Positions 56,604-64,000 of a DNA stretch of 64,000 nt are shown here, piece after piece. The number at the start of each line of letters is the position of its first letter. The stretch's first letter is position 1. The notes below the pieces were generated by a model. That model was not told the DNA's origin. It made no database searches and was given only the letters and a program-made list of their open reading frames with translations. The DNA is from Rhizobiaceae bacterium (GTDB taxonomy: Bacteria > Pseudomonadota > Alphaproteobacteria > Rhizobiales > Rhizobiaceae). The translations under genes were made by a program, and so were the position numbers. Location: contig JAILWO010000001.1 of assembly GCA_025698895.1 (NCBI GenBank), positions 1,833,001-1,897,000 on the forward strand, read 5' to 3'.

Positions 56604-57644
56604 TTAATCGACGGAGTGCCGTTCAACCAACGTGCATTCGACCTTGATCTGCGTCGGCCCGCCCTTGAGTCCGCCAGCGGCGTCGATCAGGAATTCCGCG
56701 GCGATCTCGCCCATTTCGAAGTGCGGCAGCACCAGAGTTGTGAGAGGCGGCCGGGTGAACTGAGCGATCTCCCGGTCGTCGAAGCCGATGACTGAGATAT
56801 CCTGCGGCACCCGAAGCCCGATCTCCCGCAAGGCATCGAAGCAACCGACGGCCATCATGTCGTTCGCGCAGAAGATCGCATCAGGCGGATTGTTCATCGT
56901 CATAAGGACGCGGGTCATCTCGTAGCCCGATGAAGGCTCCCAGTTGCCCCATTTGACAAGATCGGCATCGAAGGGGATGTCGTTGCTCGACAGCGCCTGG
57001 CGGTAGCCCTTCAGCCGGTCGCGGCTCGCGTCAAGGCCTTCCTGGCCGTTGATGAGACCGATGCGTTGCCGGCCGGCCTGGATAAGACGTTCCGTCGCCA
57101 CGCGGCCCCCGACCAGTTCTCCAGGCAGGACGGATGGCAGCCTGCGCTTGGCGTCGTAGCAGTTGAGAAGCACCGTGTTGTGGTCGAGCAGCGCCTGTGA
57201 CGGCTCCATGCGGCGAGTCAGGATCGTCCCATAGATGACGCCGAGAAGCTGCTCGCCCATCTGATTGAAGACCATCGCTTCGGCTTCGGGATCGCCGCGG
57301 GTTACCGTCAGGCAAGCGGTCAGGCCATATTGGAGCGCCTTTTCGCGGGCGCCATCGAAAGCGAGCGCCATCCAGGGGTCGGTGGCAATTTCGTCGGCGA
57401 TGAAGGCGATCAGGGTCTGGTCGGCAGGCGGCTTGCGCTGACCGCGCCGCACGAGTTGATAGCCGAGCTCATCGGCCGCCTCCCTGACCCTTTCGCGGGT
57501 GGTATCGCTCAGCCTGACACCGGGGCTGTCGTTCAGCACCAGCGACACAGTCGCTTGCGACACGCCTGCCCGCGACGCCACGTCCATCATGGTCGGCTTC
57601 AGGTGGCCGCTGCCGCGCCGCCCGTCGTTCGTTTTCGTGTCCAC
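56604..57644 (-). CDS. LacI-family transcriptional regulator
   Basis: This 346-residue LacI-type regulator has an N-terminal HTH (TMMDVASRAGVSQATVSLVLN) followed by the hinge and a periplasmic-binding-protein-like effector domain. The start is GTG at 57644 with GGGGC upstream. It is the last of a minus-strand group with the ABC permease and ATPase genes and probably controls the sugar systems around it. The effector is unknown. Confidence 0.9.
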   Translation of the reverse strand: MDTKTNDGRRGSGHLKPTMMDVASRAGVSQATVSLVLNDSPGVRLSDTTRERVREAADELGYQLVRRGQRKPPADQTLIAFIADEIATDPWMALAFDGAREKALQYGLTACLTVTRGDPEAEAMVFNQMGEQLLGVIYGTILTRRMEPSQALLDHNTVLLNCYDAKRRLPSVLPGELVGGRVATERLIQAGRQRIGLINGQEGLDASRDRLKGYRQALSSNDIPFDADLVKWGNWEPSSGYEMTRVLMTMNNPPDAIFCANDMMAVGCFDALREIGLRVPQDISVIGFDDREIAQFTRPPLTTLVLPHFEMGEIAAEFLIDAAGGLKGGPTQIKVECTLVERHSVD

Positions 57645-57736
57645 GTTTGCCCCAGTCTGCCATTCCCGGCCAATGCACTGCTATCCGCTAGCCTTCCTGC
57701 TCGCAACCAGCGCCAGTCCGCTGCGCCGCCGCGTCG

Positions 57737-58735
57737 CTAGTCCTGGCTTCTCAGCCTGCGGATCCTGTCGAAGGCCACCGCTATCACGATGAAGCAGCCG
57801 ATGAACGCTCCCTGCCAGAAGGTCGAGATGCCGAGCAGGATCAGCGAATTGCGGATCACCTCAATCAGCAGCGCGCCCACGACGGCGCCGAACACGGTTC
57901 CCTCGCCGCCGGCCAGGTTGGCACCCCCGATCACCGCTGCCGCGATGACGGTAAGCTCCATCGCCGTACCGAGATTGGTCGTGACCGAGCCCAGCCAGCC
58001 CACCATCAGGATGCCGGCAACGCCCGCCGTGAAGGCAGAGAACATGTAGACGGAAACCTTCATGCCGCGCACCGGAATGCCGGTGAGCACCGCCGCGTTC
58101 TCGTTGCCGCCAATGGCGAAGACATGCTGGCCCCAGCGCGTCCACTTGAACACGAAGCTCATGATGATCGCCAGAATGACCAGCGCGATCAGCGGATGGG
58201 GAATGCCGAGCGTCGCGCCGCCGCCCAGCCACAGAAGCACATCGTGGTCGGGCCCGAACTGGTAGATCATCTTGTTGTTCGAAAGCACCAGCGCCATGGA
58301 GCGCGCAAAGGACAGCATTCCCAATGTCACCACGAAGGGCGGCATGCCGACGAAGGCGATCAGTATCCCGTTGACCAGCCCAACCAGCAGCGCGGCGCCG
58401 ATGGCGAACATTGCCGCGGCCCAGACCGGGTAGCCGGCCTCCATCGTGGCGCCGATGACGACGGCGGAAAGCACGACCGAGGCGCCGACTGACAAGTCTA
58501 TGCCGCCCGAGGCGATCACCGTCGTCATGCCGACGGCGATGATGGCGACGAAGGCGAAATTGCGGGTGACGTTGAAAAGATTGCGCTCCGTCGCGAAAGT
58601 GTCGGTGATCAAGGAGAGCGCAAGGCAGGCCAACACGGCCGCCAGGAACACCCAGAACACCTGAACACTCATGATCCGCGAAAGGACCGAACGGTGTTGG
58701 CTCTGGCTGATGGCCTGTTCGAGCGTCGTTGTCAT
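57737..58735 (-). CDS. Sugar ABC transporter permease (RbsC-like)
   Basis: This 332-residue permease of the ribose/xylose type (BPD_transp_2) has about eight to ten hydrophobic segments. Typical motifs are IASGGIDLSVGASVVLSAVV near residue 80, GMPPFVVTLGMLSFARSMAL and VIGGANLAGGEGTVFGAVVG. GGGAG lies 7 nt before the ATG at 58735. It follows the ATPase gene by 11 nt on the minus strand. Its binding protein is probably the one at 60.6 kb, encoded divergently. Confidence 0.9.
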   Translation of the reverse strand: MTTTLEQAISQSQHRSVLSRIMSVQVFWVFLAAVLACLALSLITDTFATERNLFNVTRNFAFVAIIAVGMTTVIASGGIDLSVGASVVLSAVVIGATMEAGYPVWAAAMFAIGAALLVGLVNGILIAFVGMPPFVVTLGMLSFARSMALVLSNNKMIYQFGPDHDVLLWLGGGATLGIPHPLIALVILAIIMSFVFKWTRWGQHVFAIGGNENAAVLTGIPVRGMKVSVYMFSAFTAGVAGILMVGWLGSVTTNLGTAMELTVIAAAVIGGANLAGGEGTVFGAVVGALLIEVIRNSLILLGISTFWQGAFIGCFIVIAVAFDRIRRLRSQD

Positions 58736-58746
58736 GGACGTCTCCC

Positions 58747-59490
58747 TCACGCTGCCTGTATCGCGCCTGTTATGAGCCCGGTCACCTCTTCGGGCGAGCT
58801 GTCGGCGGTCGCCTTATGCGCCACCAGCCCGCCGCGCCTCAGCACCGCGATCCGGTCGGAAACGGCGAACACGTCCGGCATGCGGTGGCTTATCAGGATT
58901 ATCGAAATGCCCCGGTCGCGCAGCCGGCGGATCAGCTCGAGCACCTCGGCCACCTGACGCACCGAAATGGCGGCGGTCGGCTCGTCCATGAGCACCACCT
59001 TGGCGTCGGACAAGAGCGTCCTGGCGATGGCTACCGCCTGGCGCTGGCCGCCGGACATCTTGCGCACGAGGTCGCGCGGGCGCGTTTCGGATTTCAGCTG
59101 CGCGAACAGTTCGCCGGCGCGGCGGTGCATCATCCTGTAGTCGATGATGCGCAACGGCCCCAACCGACGCGTGAGCTCGCGCCCGAGATAGACGTTGGAG
59201 GCCGCGGTCAGATTGTCGCAAAGCGCGAGGTCCTGGTATACGATCTCGATGCCGGCGCGCTGGGCCTCCTTCGGATGGTGGAAATCGCAGGGTTCGCCGT
59301 CCAGCTCGATCTCGCCCCCCGACGGCCTGAAATTGCCGGCGATGATCTTCACCAGTGTCGATTTCCCGGCGCCGTTGTCCCCCATCAGGCCCAGCACCTC
59401 TCCCTTCCCGACCGAGAGCGACACGTCGTGGAGCGCGTGTATCGCCCCGAAATGCTTGCTGATCCCGGTCAGCGTCAGCCTTTCCGCCAC
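58747..59490 (-). CDS. Sugar ABC transporter ATPase (single-domain, FrcA-like)
   Basis: This 247-residue ATPase has Walker A LMGDNGAGKSTLVKIIAG, signature MSGGQRQAVAIARTLL, Walker B VLMDEPTAAI and the H-loop LISHRM. It has only one ABC domain, unlike the two-domain RbsA type, and resembles the fructose-type FrcA ATPases. Dimerisation is expected. It is the first gene of the minus-strand set and is divergent from the epimerase gene. Confidence 0.9.
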   Translation of the reverse strand: MAERLTLTGISKHFGAIHALHDVSLSVGKGEVLGLMGDNGAGKSTLVKIIAGNFRPSGGEIELDGEPCDFHHPKEAQRAGIEIVYQDLALCDNLTAASNVYLGRELTRRLGPLRIIDYRMMHRRAGELFAQLKSETRPRDLVRKMSGGQRQAVAIARTLLSDAKVVLMDEPTAAISVRQVAEVLELIRRLRDRGISIILISHRMPDVFAVSDRIAVLRRGGLVAHKATADSSPEEVTGLITGAIQAA

Positions 59491-59542
59491 TTCTGCTCCT
59501 CCCTTGTGCCAGCCTACGCGCTGGGTGGCCTATGAGAAATAG

Positions 59543-59570
59543 TTGACGAATGAATATTAGTAAATATTAT
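59543..59570 (+). promoter_or_regulatory. Epimerase promoter with AATATT dyad
   Basis: TTGACG (59543-59548) and TATTAT (59565-59570), 16 nt apart, lie before the epimerase gene. The -10 side overlaps AATATT-AGTA-AATATT (59553-59568), an AT-rich dyad that stands out in this GC-rich DNA and may be an operator for the LacI-type regulator. ATTAGTAA recurs before the second binding-protein gene. Confidence 0.4.
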
Positions 59571-59592
59571 CATCGCCAGTTCGGGAGGAATT

Positions 59593-60573
59593 ATGAAGCT
59601 GCTTATGACCGGCGCGACCGGAAAGGTCGGCAGCCATTTTCTGCCTGCCTTTCTGGCCCACGAGCGGTTCGCCGACTGCGAGGTCGTCGCCCTGTGCCAC
59701 AACCGCGACATCGGGGCTTACGATCGCACGACTGTGATCAAGGGGTCGCTGTCGGACCGCGGCAGCGTCGAGCGGGCGATGTCCGGCGTTACCCATGTCG
59801 TGCACATGGCGGCGGTCAAGGAATCGCCCGATCTGGTGATGGACGTCGCGGTCAAGGGCATGTTCCACCTGCTCGAGGCCTTCCGCTCCTCTCCCACCGC
59901 CCGACAGTTCATCCTGATCGGCGGTGACTGTTCGGTCGGACATATCTTCCATCGCTACGACGCGCCTGTGACCGAAACCTCCCCTCGCCGCGCCTATGCC
60001 GGCTGCTACGCGCTGACCAAGGTCATCGAGGAGGTCATGCTCGAGCAGTACCAGATTCAGTACGGGATAAACGGTTGCTGCCTGCGGGCGCCCTGGATCA
60101 TGGAAAAGGACGATTTCCGTTACGCGCTGAGCTTCGGCGAGGAACAGTTCGGCGGGCCACCATGGGCCGAGCTTCTGCCCGCTGACGAAGTCGCACAGCT
60201 TTCGCGGGAGAAGGTCGTGCCGCTGATGCTGGACAGGGACGGCGCCCCGCTGAAGCGGAACTTCGTCCATGTGTCGGATGTCGTGAACGGGATTCTTGCC
60301 GCGCTCGACAACCCCGCCGCCGAGCGGCAGCTCTTCAACCTGGCGATGGACGAACCTGTCGATTACGGCCGTGTCGCCGGATACCTGAAAGACACGCGCG
60401 GGTATTCGGCGGTCGAAATCCCCACCAGTTTCTTCAGCAACTGGCTGGACAATGCGAAGGCGCGGCTGAGGCTTGGCTGGCGTCCCCTCTACGATGTTGG
60501 GGCGCTGGTCGAGGATGCGTGGAACTATGTGCGGGCGCGGAACGACCCGCGACATGTCTGGTACCCGGGGTGA
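59593..60573 (+). CDS. NAD-dependent epimerase/dehydratase
   Basis: This 326-residue extended SDR has the NAD motif MTGATGKVGSHF at the N-terminus, a GDCS serine and the active-site Tyr-Lys in GCYALTKVIEE. The chain resembles nucleotide-sugar or uronate epimerases and dehydrogenases, but the exact activity cannot be decided. GGGAGG precedes the ATG. It lies between two sugar ABC units and is followed within 43 nt by a binding-protein gene, so it probably acts on the imported sugar. Confidence 0.83.
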   Translation: MKLLMTGATGKVGSHFLPAFLAHERFADCEVVALCHNRDIGAYDRTTVIKGSLSDRGSVERAMSGVTHVVHMAAVKESPDLVMDVAVKGMFHLLEAFRSSPTARQFILIGGDCSVGHIFHRYDAPVTETSPRRAYAGCYALTKVIEEVMLEQYQIQYGINGCCLRAPWIMEKDDFRYALSFGEEQFGGPPWAELLPADEVAQLSREKVVPLMLDRDGAPLKRNFVHVSDVVNGILAALDNPAAERQLFNLAMDEPVDYGRVAGYLKDTRGYSAVEIPTSFFSNWLDNAKARLRLGWRPLYDVGALVEDAWNYVRARNDPRHVWYPG

Positions 60574-60616
60574 GAGGGCCCGGGACCGATCTCAGAGCCC
60601 AATGGGAGGAAAAGCG

Positions 60617-61609
60617 ATGAATGAGATCAAGACACTTGCCTCTGCCGCGGCGGTATTCGCGCTTATTGCGGGCGTCGCACAGGCACAGGACAAGGAGACA
60701 CTGGCGATCGTGGTCAAGGGCCTCGACAACCCGTTCTTCGAGCAGATCAATCTCGGCTGCCAGAAGTGGATGACCGAAAACGCCGACAGCAAATACGAGT
60801 GCCTTTACACCGGCCCGGCTTCCTCGGCTGACGAGGCCGGCGAGGTGCAGATCGTCGACGACCTTTTGACCCGCGGCGTGGCGGCAATCGCCATTTCGCC
60901 GTCCAATGCGCCGGCCATGGCCAATCGCGTGCGCCAGATCAATCCGGACGTGCCTGTCATGACCATCGACGCCGACTTCCTCGAGCAGGACAGGGATCTC
61001 CGCGCCACATATCTCGGTACGGACAACTACCTGATGGGCGTCAAGATGGCCGAGGAGGCGGCGAAGCTGAAGCCGGACGGTGGCACGGTCTGTCTGCAGC
61101 TGGGCAATGTCGCCGCCGACAATATCAACGCCCGCGCCCAGGGCTTCCGCGACACGGCCGGTGGCGAAAAAGGTATTGAGCGCCTGACCGGCCAGAACGG
61201 CTGGACGGAAATCGAGGGATGCCCGGTCTTCACCAACGACCAAGCCGACCTCGCCAACCAGCAGATGGCGGACACGTTCACGGCCAATCCTGATCTGGAT
61301 GCCTTCATCCTGGTTGGCGGCTGGGCGCAGTTCGCGCCGCAGGCCTATGCCCAGGTGACCGATCAGGTGATGGACAAGCTGAAGTCGAAGGACCTCATCA
61401 TCGTCGCCGGCGACACGCTGCCGCCGCAGACCCAGGCGTTCCGTGACGGCCGCAGCCATGCGCAGGTTGGTCAGCGTCCTTTCGAGATGGGCTATCGTGC
61501 GCCGGATGTGATGATCCAGCTGATCAACGGCGAGACAGTGGAAGACCCGCTCTATACGGGCCTCGACATCTGCAACCAGGAAGATGCCGGCTTCTGCGCC
61601 GACAACTGA
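60617..61609 (+). CDS. Sugar ABC transporter periplasmic binding protein 1
   Basis: This 330-residue binding protein of the RbsB type has a signal peptide of about 22 residues ending GVAQAQD. The core begins TLAIVVKGLDNPFFEQINLG, with AIAISPSNAP and DAFILVGGW later. Its C-terminus has four cysteines (residues near 156, 200, 322 and 328), unusual but not unknown for periplasmic proteins. GGGAGG precedes the ATG. It probably works with the divergent ATPase and permease at 57.7-59.5 kb. Confidence 0.87.
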   Translation: MNEIKTLASAAAVFALIAGVAQAQDKETLAIVVKGLDNPFFEQINLGCQKWMTENADSKYECLYTGPASSADEAGEVQIVDDLLTRGVAAIAISPSNAPAMANRVRQINPDVPVMTIDADFLEQDRDLRATYLGTDNYLMGVKMAEEAAKLKPDGGTVCLQLGNVAADNINARAQGFRDTAGGEKGIERLTGQNGWTEIEGCPVFTNDQADLANQQMADTFTANPDLDAFILVGGWAQFAPQAYAQVTDQVMDKLKSKDLIIVAGDTLPPQTQAFRDGRSHAQVGQRPFEMGYRAPDVMIQLINGETVEDPLYTGLDICNQEDAGFCADN

Positions 61610-61631
61610 TCGCTCCATCGCAGGAGAGGGG

Positions 61632-61662
61632 AGCCGGGCCGCATGCGGCCCGGCTTGTTTTT
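61632..61662 (+). terminator. Rho-independent terminator after binding protein 1
   Basis: AGCCGGGCCGC pairs with GCGGCCCGGCT and the run TTGTTTTT follows, 22 nt after the stop codon. The stem is very GC-rich and this is a strong terminator. Confidence 0.85.
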
Positions 61663-61684
61663 ATCGGGCAGCCGGAAGGAGAGT

Positions 61685-62062
61685 GAGGTTCGCACTCCGC
61701 GGGCCGTCTTCGGCTATTTCAACCTGAATCCCGCTGATACGGGCAATAAGCCCGACATCGGTGGCGGGACCATTGGATGTCGGCTGCTGTCCGGGCATCG
61801 GCGCGGTTCTTCTTGAAGGCGGCCCCCGGTGCGTTCCGGCGCTGATCGACCGCGGCTTGAGCCCCAACGGCCATCTGGCGCGGCGCGAGATCATCGTTCC
61901 CTGCGACCAGTATTCGGAACAGGTGGAAGCCTTCGCCCGGTCCATCCTCGATTGCGAGCCGCTGCCCTACGGGTCGACGACGCCACCGCGTCGATGCGCG
62001 TGCTCGACGCGGTATTCGAGCGCGAAAAACCGGAAGTTGGGCTTTCGTATAACCGACATCTG
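61685..62062 (+). pseudogene. Decayed Gfo/Idh/MocA-family oxidoreductase
   Basis: Fragments of a Gfo/Idh/MocA oxidoreductase are spread over three frames. EVRTPRAVFGYFNLNPADTG and PDIGGGTIGC match the middle region of the family; REIIVPCDQYSEQVEAFARS and ILDCEPLPYG match the C-terminal region; VDDATASMRVLDAVFE is its end in yet another frame. The N-terminal NAD domain is missing and at least two frame breaks occur. The gene has no start and is surely inactive. A hairpin terminator right after it survives. It was probably a sugar-polyol dehydrogenase of the neighbouring transporter. Confidence 0.75.
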
Positions 62063-62064
62063 AC

Positions 62065-62096
62065 AAGCCGCGCGGGCAACCGTCCGCGCGGCTTTT
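62065..62096 (+). terminator. Rho-independent terminator after the decayed gene
   Basis: AAGCCGCGCGG pairs perfectly with CCGCGCGGCTT around an 8-nt loop, and the run continues TTTT. It follows the pseudogene and isolates the next transcription unit. Confidence 0.8.
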
Positions 62097-62154
62097 CGTA
62101 TTATCCGGCGCATGTTGCGCAGGCACTTTTCGTCGTTGATAATTTCATGAATTT

Positions 62155-62171
62155 ATATTATTAGTAATTAT
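62155..62171. promoter_or_regulatory. AT-rich ATTAGTAA element before binding protein 2
   Basis: ATATTATTAGTAATTAT stands 55 nt upstream of the second binding-protein start. It shares ATTAGTAA with the dyad before the epimerase at 59.55 kb, suggesting one regulator for both units. TTGATA at 62136-62141 could be a -35 box, but the -10 is ambiguous. Confidence 0.35.
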
Positions 62172-62226
62172 GCGCTGACGGGCGCAGATGGAGAAGCGAT
62201 CAGCGAAAAGATCGAAGGGAGGAACA

Positions 62227-63174
62227 ATGAAACTCGGGTTATTTGTCAGTGCCGCCGCGCTTGCGGCAGCGGCCAGTGTAACCGCCTATGCCCAGGAGAA
62301 GCCGCAGCTGGCATTCGTCGTGAATGCCGCTTCCGACTTCTGGAAACTGGCTGAGGCGGGCGTGAAGGCGGCTCAGCCGGAACTTCCAGGCTACGAACTC
62401 CAGTTCCGCTATCCGGCCCAGGGCACCGCGGCATTGCAGAACGCGCTCATGGACGACCTCGTGGCGGCGGGAGCCGACGCCATCATGATCTCGTCGGTCG
62501 ATCCCAAGACGTCCACCGACGCCTTCAACCGCATCGCTGCGCAGGTGCCGCTGTTCACCACCGACAGCGACGCTCCCGACAGCGACCGCATTGCCTATCT
62601 CGGCTCGTCCAACATGGCGGCCGGCATCCAGGCGGGCGAGATCGCGGTCAAGGCGCTGCCCGACGGCGGCACATGCATGGGCTTCGTCGGCTTCCTCGGC
62701 GCGGACAATGCGGTCGAGCGCATCGCCGGCTTCCGCCAGGCGGTCGAGGGGCACGGCATCGAGCTTGTCGACGTTCGCGGCGACGATGTCGACTTCGCGC
62801 GCGCCCGCGCCAATGTCGACGACGTGCTGGTCGCCAATCCGGAGATCAATTGCATGGTCGGGTTCTATTCCTACAATCCGCCGAAGATCTACGAGGCGCT
62901 GCAGGCCGCCGGCAAGCTGGGCGAAATCACCGTCGTCGCCTTTGACGAGGACCCAATCACGCTCGGCGCGGTGCGCGAAGGCCATTTCGCCGGCACGGTC
63001 GTACAGGACCCCTATCAGTGGGGCTATCAGGGCATGAAGCTGATGGCCGCCTTCCTGGAGGGCGACAAGTCCGGCATTCCCGAAGACAGGCTGATCATTG
63101 TGCCGACCAAGGTGATCGACCAGTCGAACGTCGACGCGTTCGAGGCCGAGCTGAGGGAACGGATCAGCGGGTAG
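62227..63174 (+). CDS. Sugar ABC transporter periplasmic binding protein 2
   Basis: This 315-residue RbsB-like binding protein has a signal peptide of about 22 residues (ending SVTAYAQEK). It contains LAFVVNAASDFWKLAEAGVK at the start of the mature chain, AIMISSVDPK and CMVGFYSYNPP. GGGAGG lies before the ATG. It is clearly different from binding protein 1 and is followed by its own ATPase gene, so a second transporter begins here. Confidence 0.88.
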   Translation: MKLGLFVSAAALAAAASVTAYAQEKPQLAFVVNAASDFWKLAEAGVKAAQPELPGYELQFRYPAQGTAALQNALMDDLVAAGADAIMISSVDPKTSTDAFNRIAAQVPLFTTDSDAPDSDRIAYLGSSNMAAGIQAGEIAVKALPDGGTCMGFVGFLGADNAVERIAGFRQAVEGHGIELVDVRGDDVDFARARANVDDVLVANPEINCMVGFYSYNPPKIYEALQAAGKLGEITVVAFDEDPITLGAVREGHFAGTVVQDPYQWGYQGMKLMAAFLEGDKSGIPEDRLIIVPTKVIDQSNVDAFEAELRERISG

Positions 63175-63296
63175 GCATACCTCCCTGTCCTGCCTGGGAC
63201 TGCGCGGGCGTGCTCCAGCCGCGGCCGCGCAGTCCATCAGGCATCTGTCCCGGCATGAATCCGCATGACGGATTCCAAGCCTGTTAGGCAGTGTCG

Positions 63297-64000
63297 ATGA
63301 GTTCGGGTTTCACCATCAGCCTGTCGGGCATCTCGAAAGCCTATCCCGGCGTCGTCGCGCTAGACGACGTCAGCCTCGCCATTTCCGGCGGCGAGATCGT
63401 CGGTCTGATCGGCGAGAACGGCGCCGGCAAGTCGACGCTGATGAAGGTGCTGGGCGGTTCGATCGCGCCCGACCGCGGCACGATCGTCATCGACGGCGAA
63501 AGCCTATCCTCGCTGACGCCCGCCGAGGCGATGGCGCGCGGCATTGCCTTCGTGCATCAGGAGCTCAATCCGTTCACCAATCTGGATGTCGCGGCCAACA
63601 TTCTGCTCGGCCGCGAGATCGCGCGCGGACCCTTCCGCGCGCTCGACCGCCGCGCCATGGCGCGCACGGTGCAGCCGATCCTCGACATGCTGGCTGCGCC
63701 CTTCGGCCCCGACGATGCGGTGGCCGACCTGTCGCTGGCCGAGCAGCAATTGCTGGAGATCGCGCGGGCGCTGTCCATCGACGCGCGGCTCGTCATCATG
63801 GACGAGCCGACATCGAGCCTCACCCTTTCCGAGACCAACCGGCTGCTTGGCGTGGTGGGCGAACTGAAATCGCGCGGTGTAGCCGTGCTGTTCATCAGCC
63901 ATCGCCTCAACGAGATCGAGGCGATCGCCGACCGCGTCACCGTATTGCGCGACGGCCGCAACGCCGGCGAACTCCTTCCGGGCGAAATCCGCCGCGATCG
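63297..64000 (+). CDS. Sugar ABC transporter ATPase (RbsA-like), partial
   Basis: The first 234 codons of an ATPase of the ribose-transporter class run off the window. Walker A is IGENGAGKSTLMKVLGG, the signature reads LSLAEQQLLEIARALS and Walker B is VIMDEPTSSL, with ISHRL for the H-loop. RbsA proteins have two such domains; the second would be outside. The ATG is 122 nt after the binding-protein gene. The gene's permease should follow beyond the window. Confidence 0.88.
   Translation, partial: MSSGFTISLSGISKAYPGVVALDDVSLAISGGEIVGLIGENGAGKSTLMKVLGGSIAPDRGTIVIDGESLSSLTPAEAMARGIAFVHQELNPFTNLDVAANILLGREIARGPFRALDRRAMARTVQPILDMLAAPFGPDDAVADLSLAEQQLLEIARALSIDARLVIMDEPTSSLTLSETNRLLGVVGELKSRGVAVLFISHRLNEIEAIADRVTVLRDGRNAGELLPGEIRRD

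Overview
The window is GC-rich and tightly packed with alphaproteobacterial genes. It most resembles a Hyphomicrobiales (Rhizobiales) chromosome of the Phyllobacteriaceae or Mesorhizobium kind. The main pointers are a rhizobial-type glycerol ABC operon (glpD-S-T-P-Q-U-V), a divergent oxyR/katG pair, a guaB...rsmB...guaA housekeeping stretch, and many ABC and TRAP uptake systems. Family assignments come from reading motifs in the translations; no database search was run.

Layout. 1-2.7 kb (minus): ppx/gppA-type phosphatase, rlmE, and a cut MaoC-like gene. 2.98 kb: tRNA-Gln(CTG). 3.3-9.8 kb (plus): LysR regulator, then a ydcSTUV-patD-type polyamine/putrescine uptake and oxidation operon. 16.9-9.8 kb (minus): molybdenum hydroxylase operon in the order SRPBCC/CoxG-like, FAD subunit, 2Fe-2S subunit, Mo subunit split into two genes, MoxR ATPase, CoxE-like VWA protein, amidohydrolase. 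17-26 kb: AraC regulator, divergent from the glycerol operon, which ends at a strong terminator. 26-40 kb: catabolic block with a GMC oxidoreductase/SDR pair, an alpha/beta hydrolase/LLM monooxygenase pair, a GntR regulator, and a seven-gene plus-strand run (SDR, FMN reductase, TAXI-TRAP transporter, gentisate dioxygenase, FAH-family hydrolase, FAD monooxygenase), closed by a convergent metallo-hydrolase. 40.5-54.9 kb: MFS pump, guaB, small membrane proteins, oxyR/katG, SulP, rsmB, TspO, thioesterase, a broken mtnN, an AHSA1-type protein and guaA. 54.9-56.5 kb: short insert at the guaA 3' end, bounded by a direct repeat of that end and carrying an epoxide hydrolase. 56.6-64 kb: two sugar-type ABC systems with a LacI regulator, an epimerase and a decayed Gfo/Idh/MocA gene.

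How they work together. The putrescine system imports a polyamine and PatD oxidises the derived aldehyde. The glycerol operon imports glycerol with two different ATPases and oxidises glycerol-3-phosphate; no glycerol kinase is present here. The 31.5-39.3 kb run looks like hydroxybenzoate uptake followed by ring hydroxylation, gentisate ring cleavage and hydrolysis.

Points most worth a second look: the GlpS/GlpT ATPases carry complementary defects (one lost its H-loop histidine, the other its signature motif); the Mo subunit is split, with a proper ribosome binding site for the second half; the guaA att-like duplication; a shared TTGTATAC-type motif around the GntR regulon; a 28-codon ORF exactly coupled between glpQ and glpU; and three damaged genes (tspO, mtnN, Gfo/Idh/MocA).
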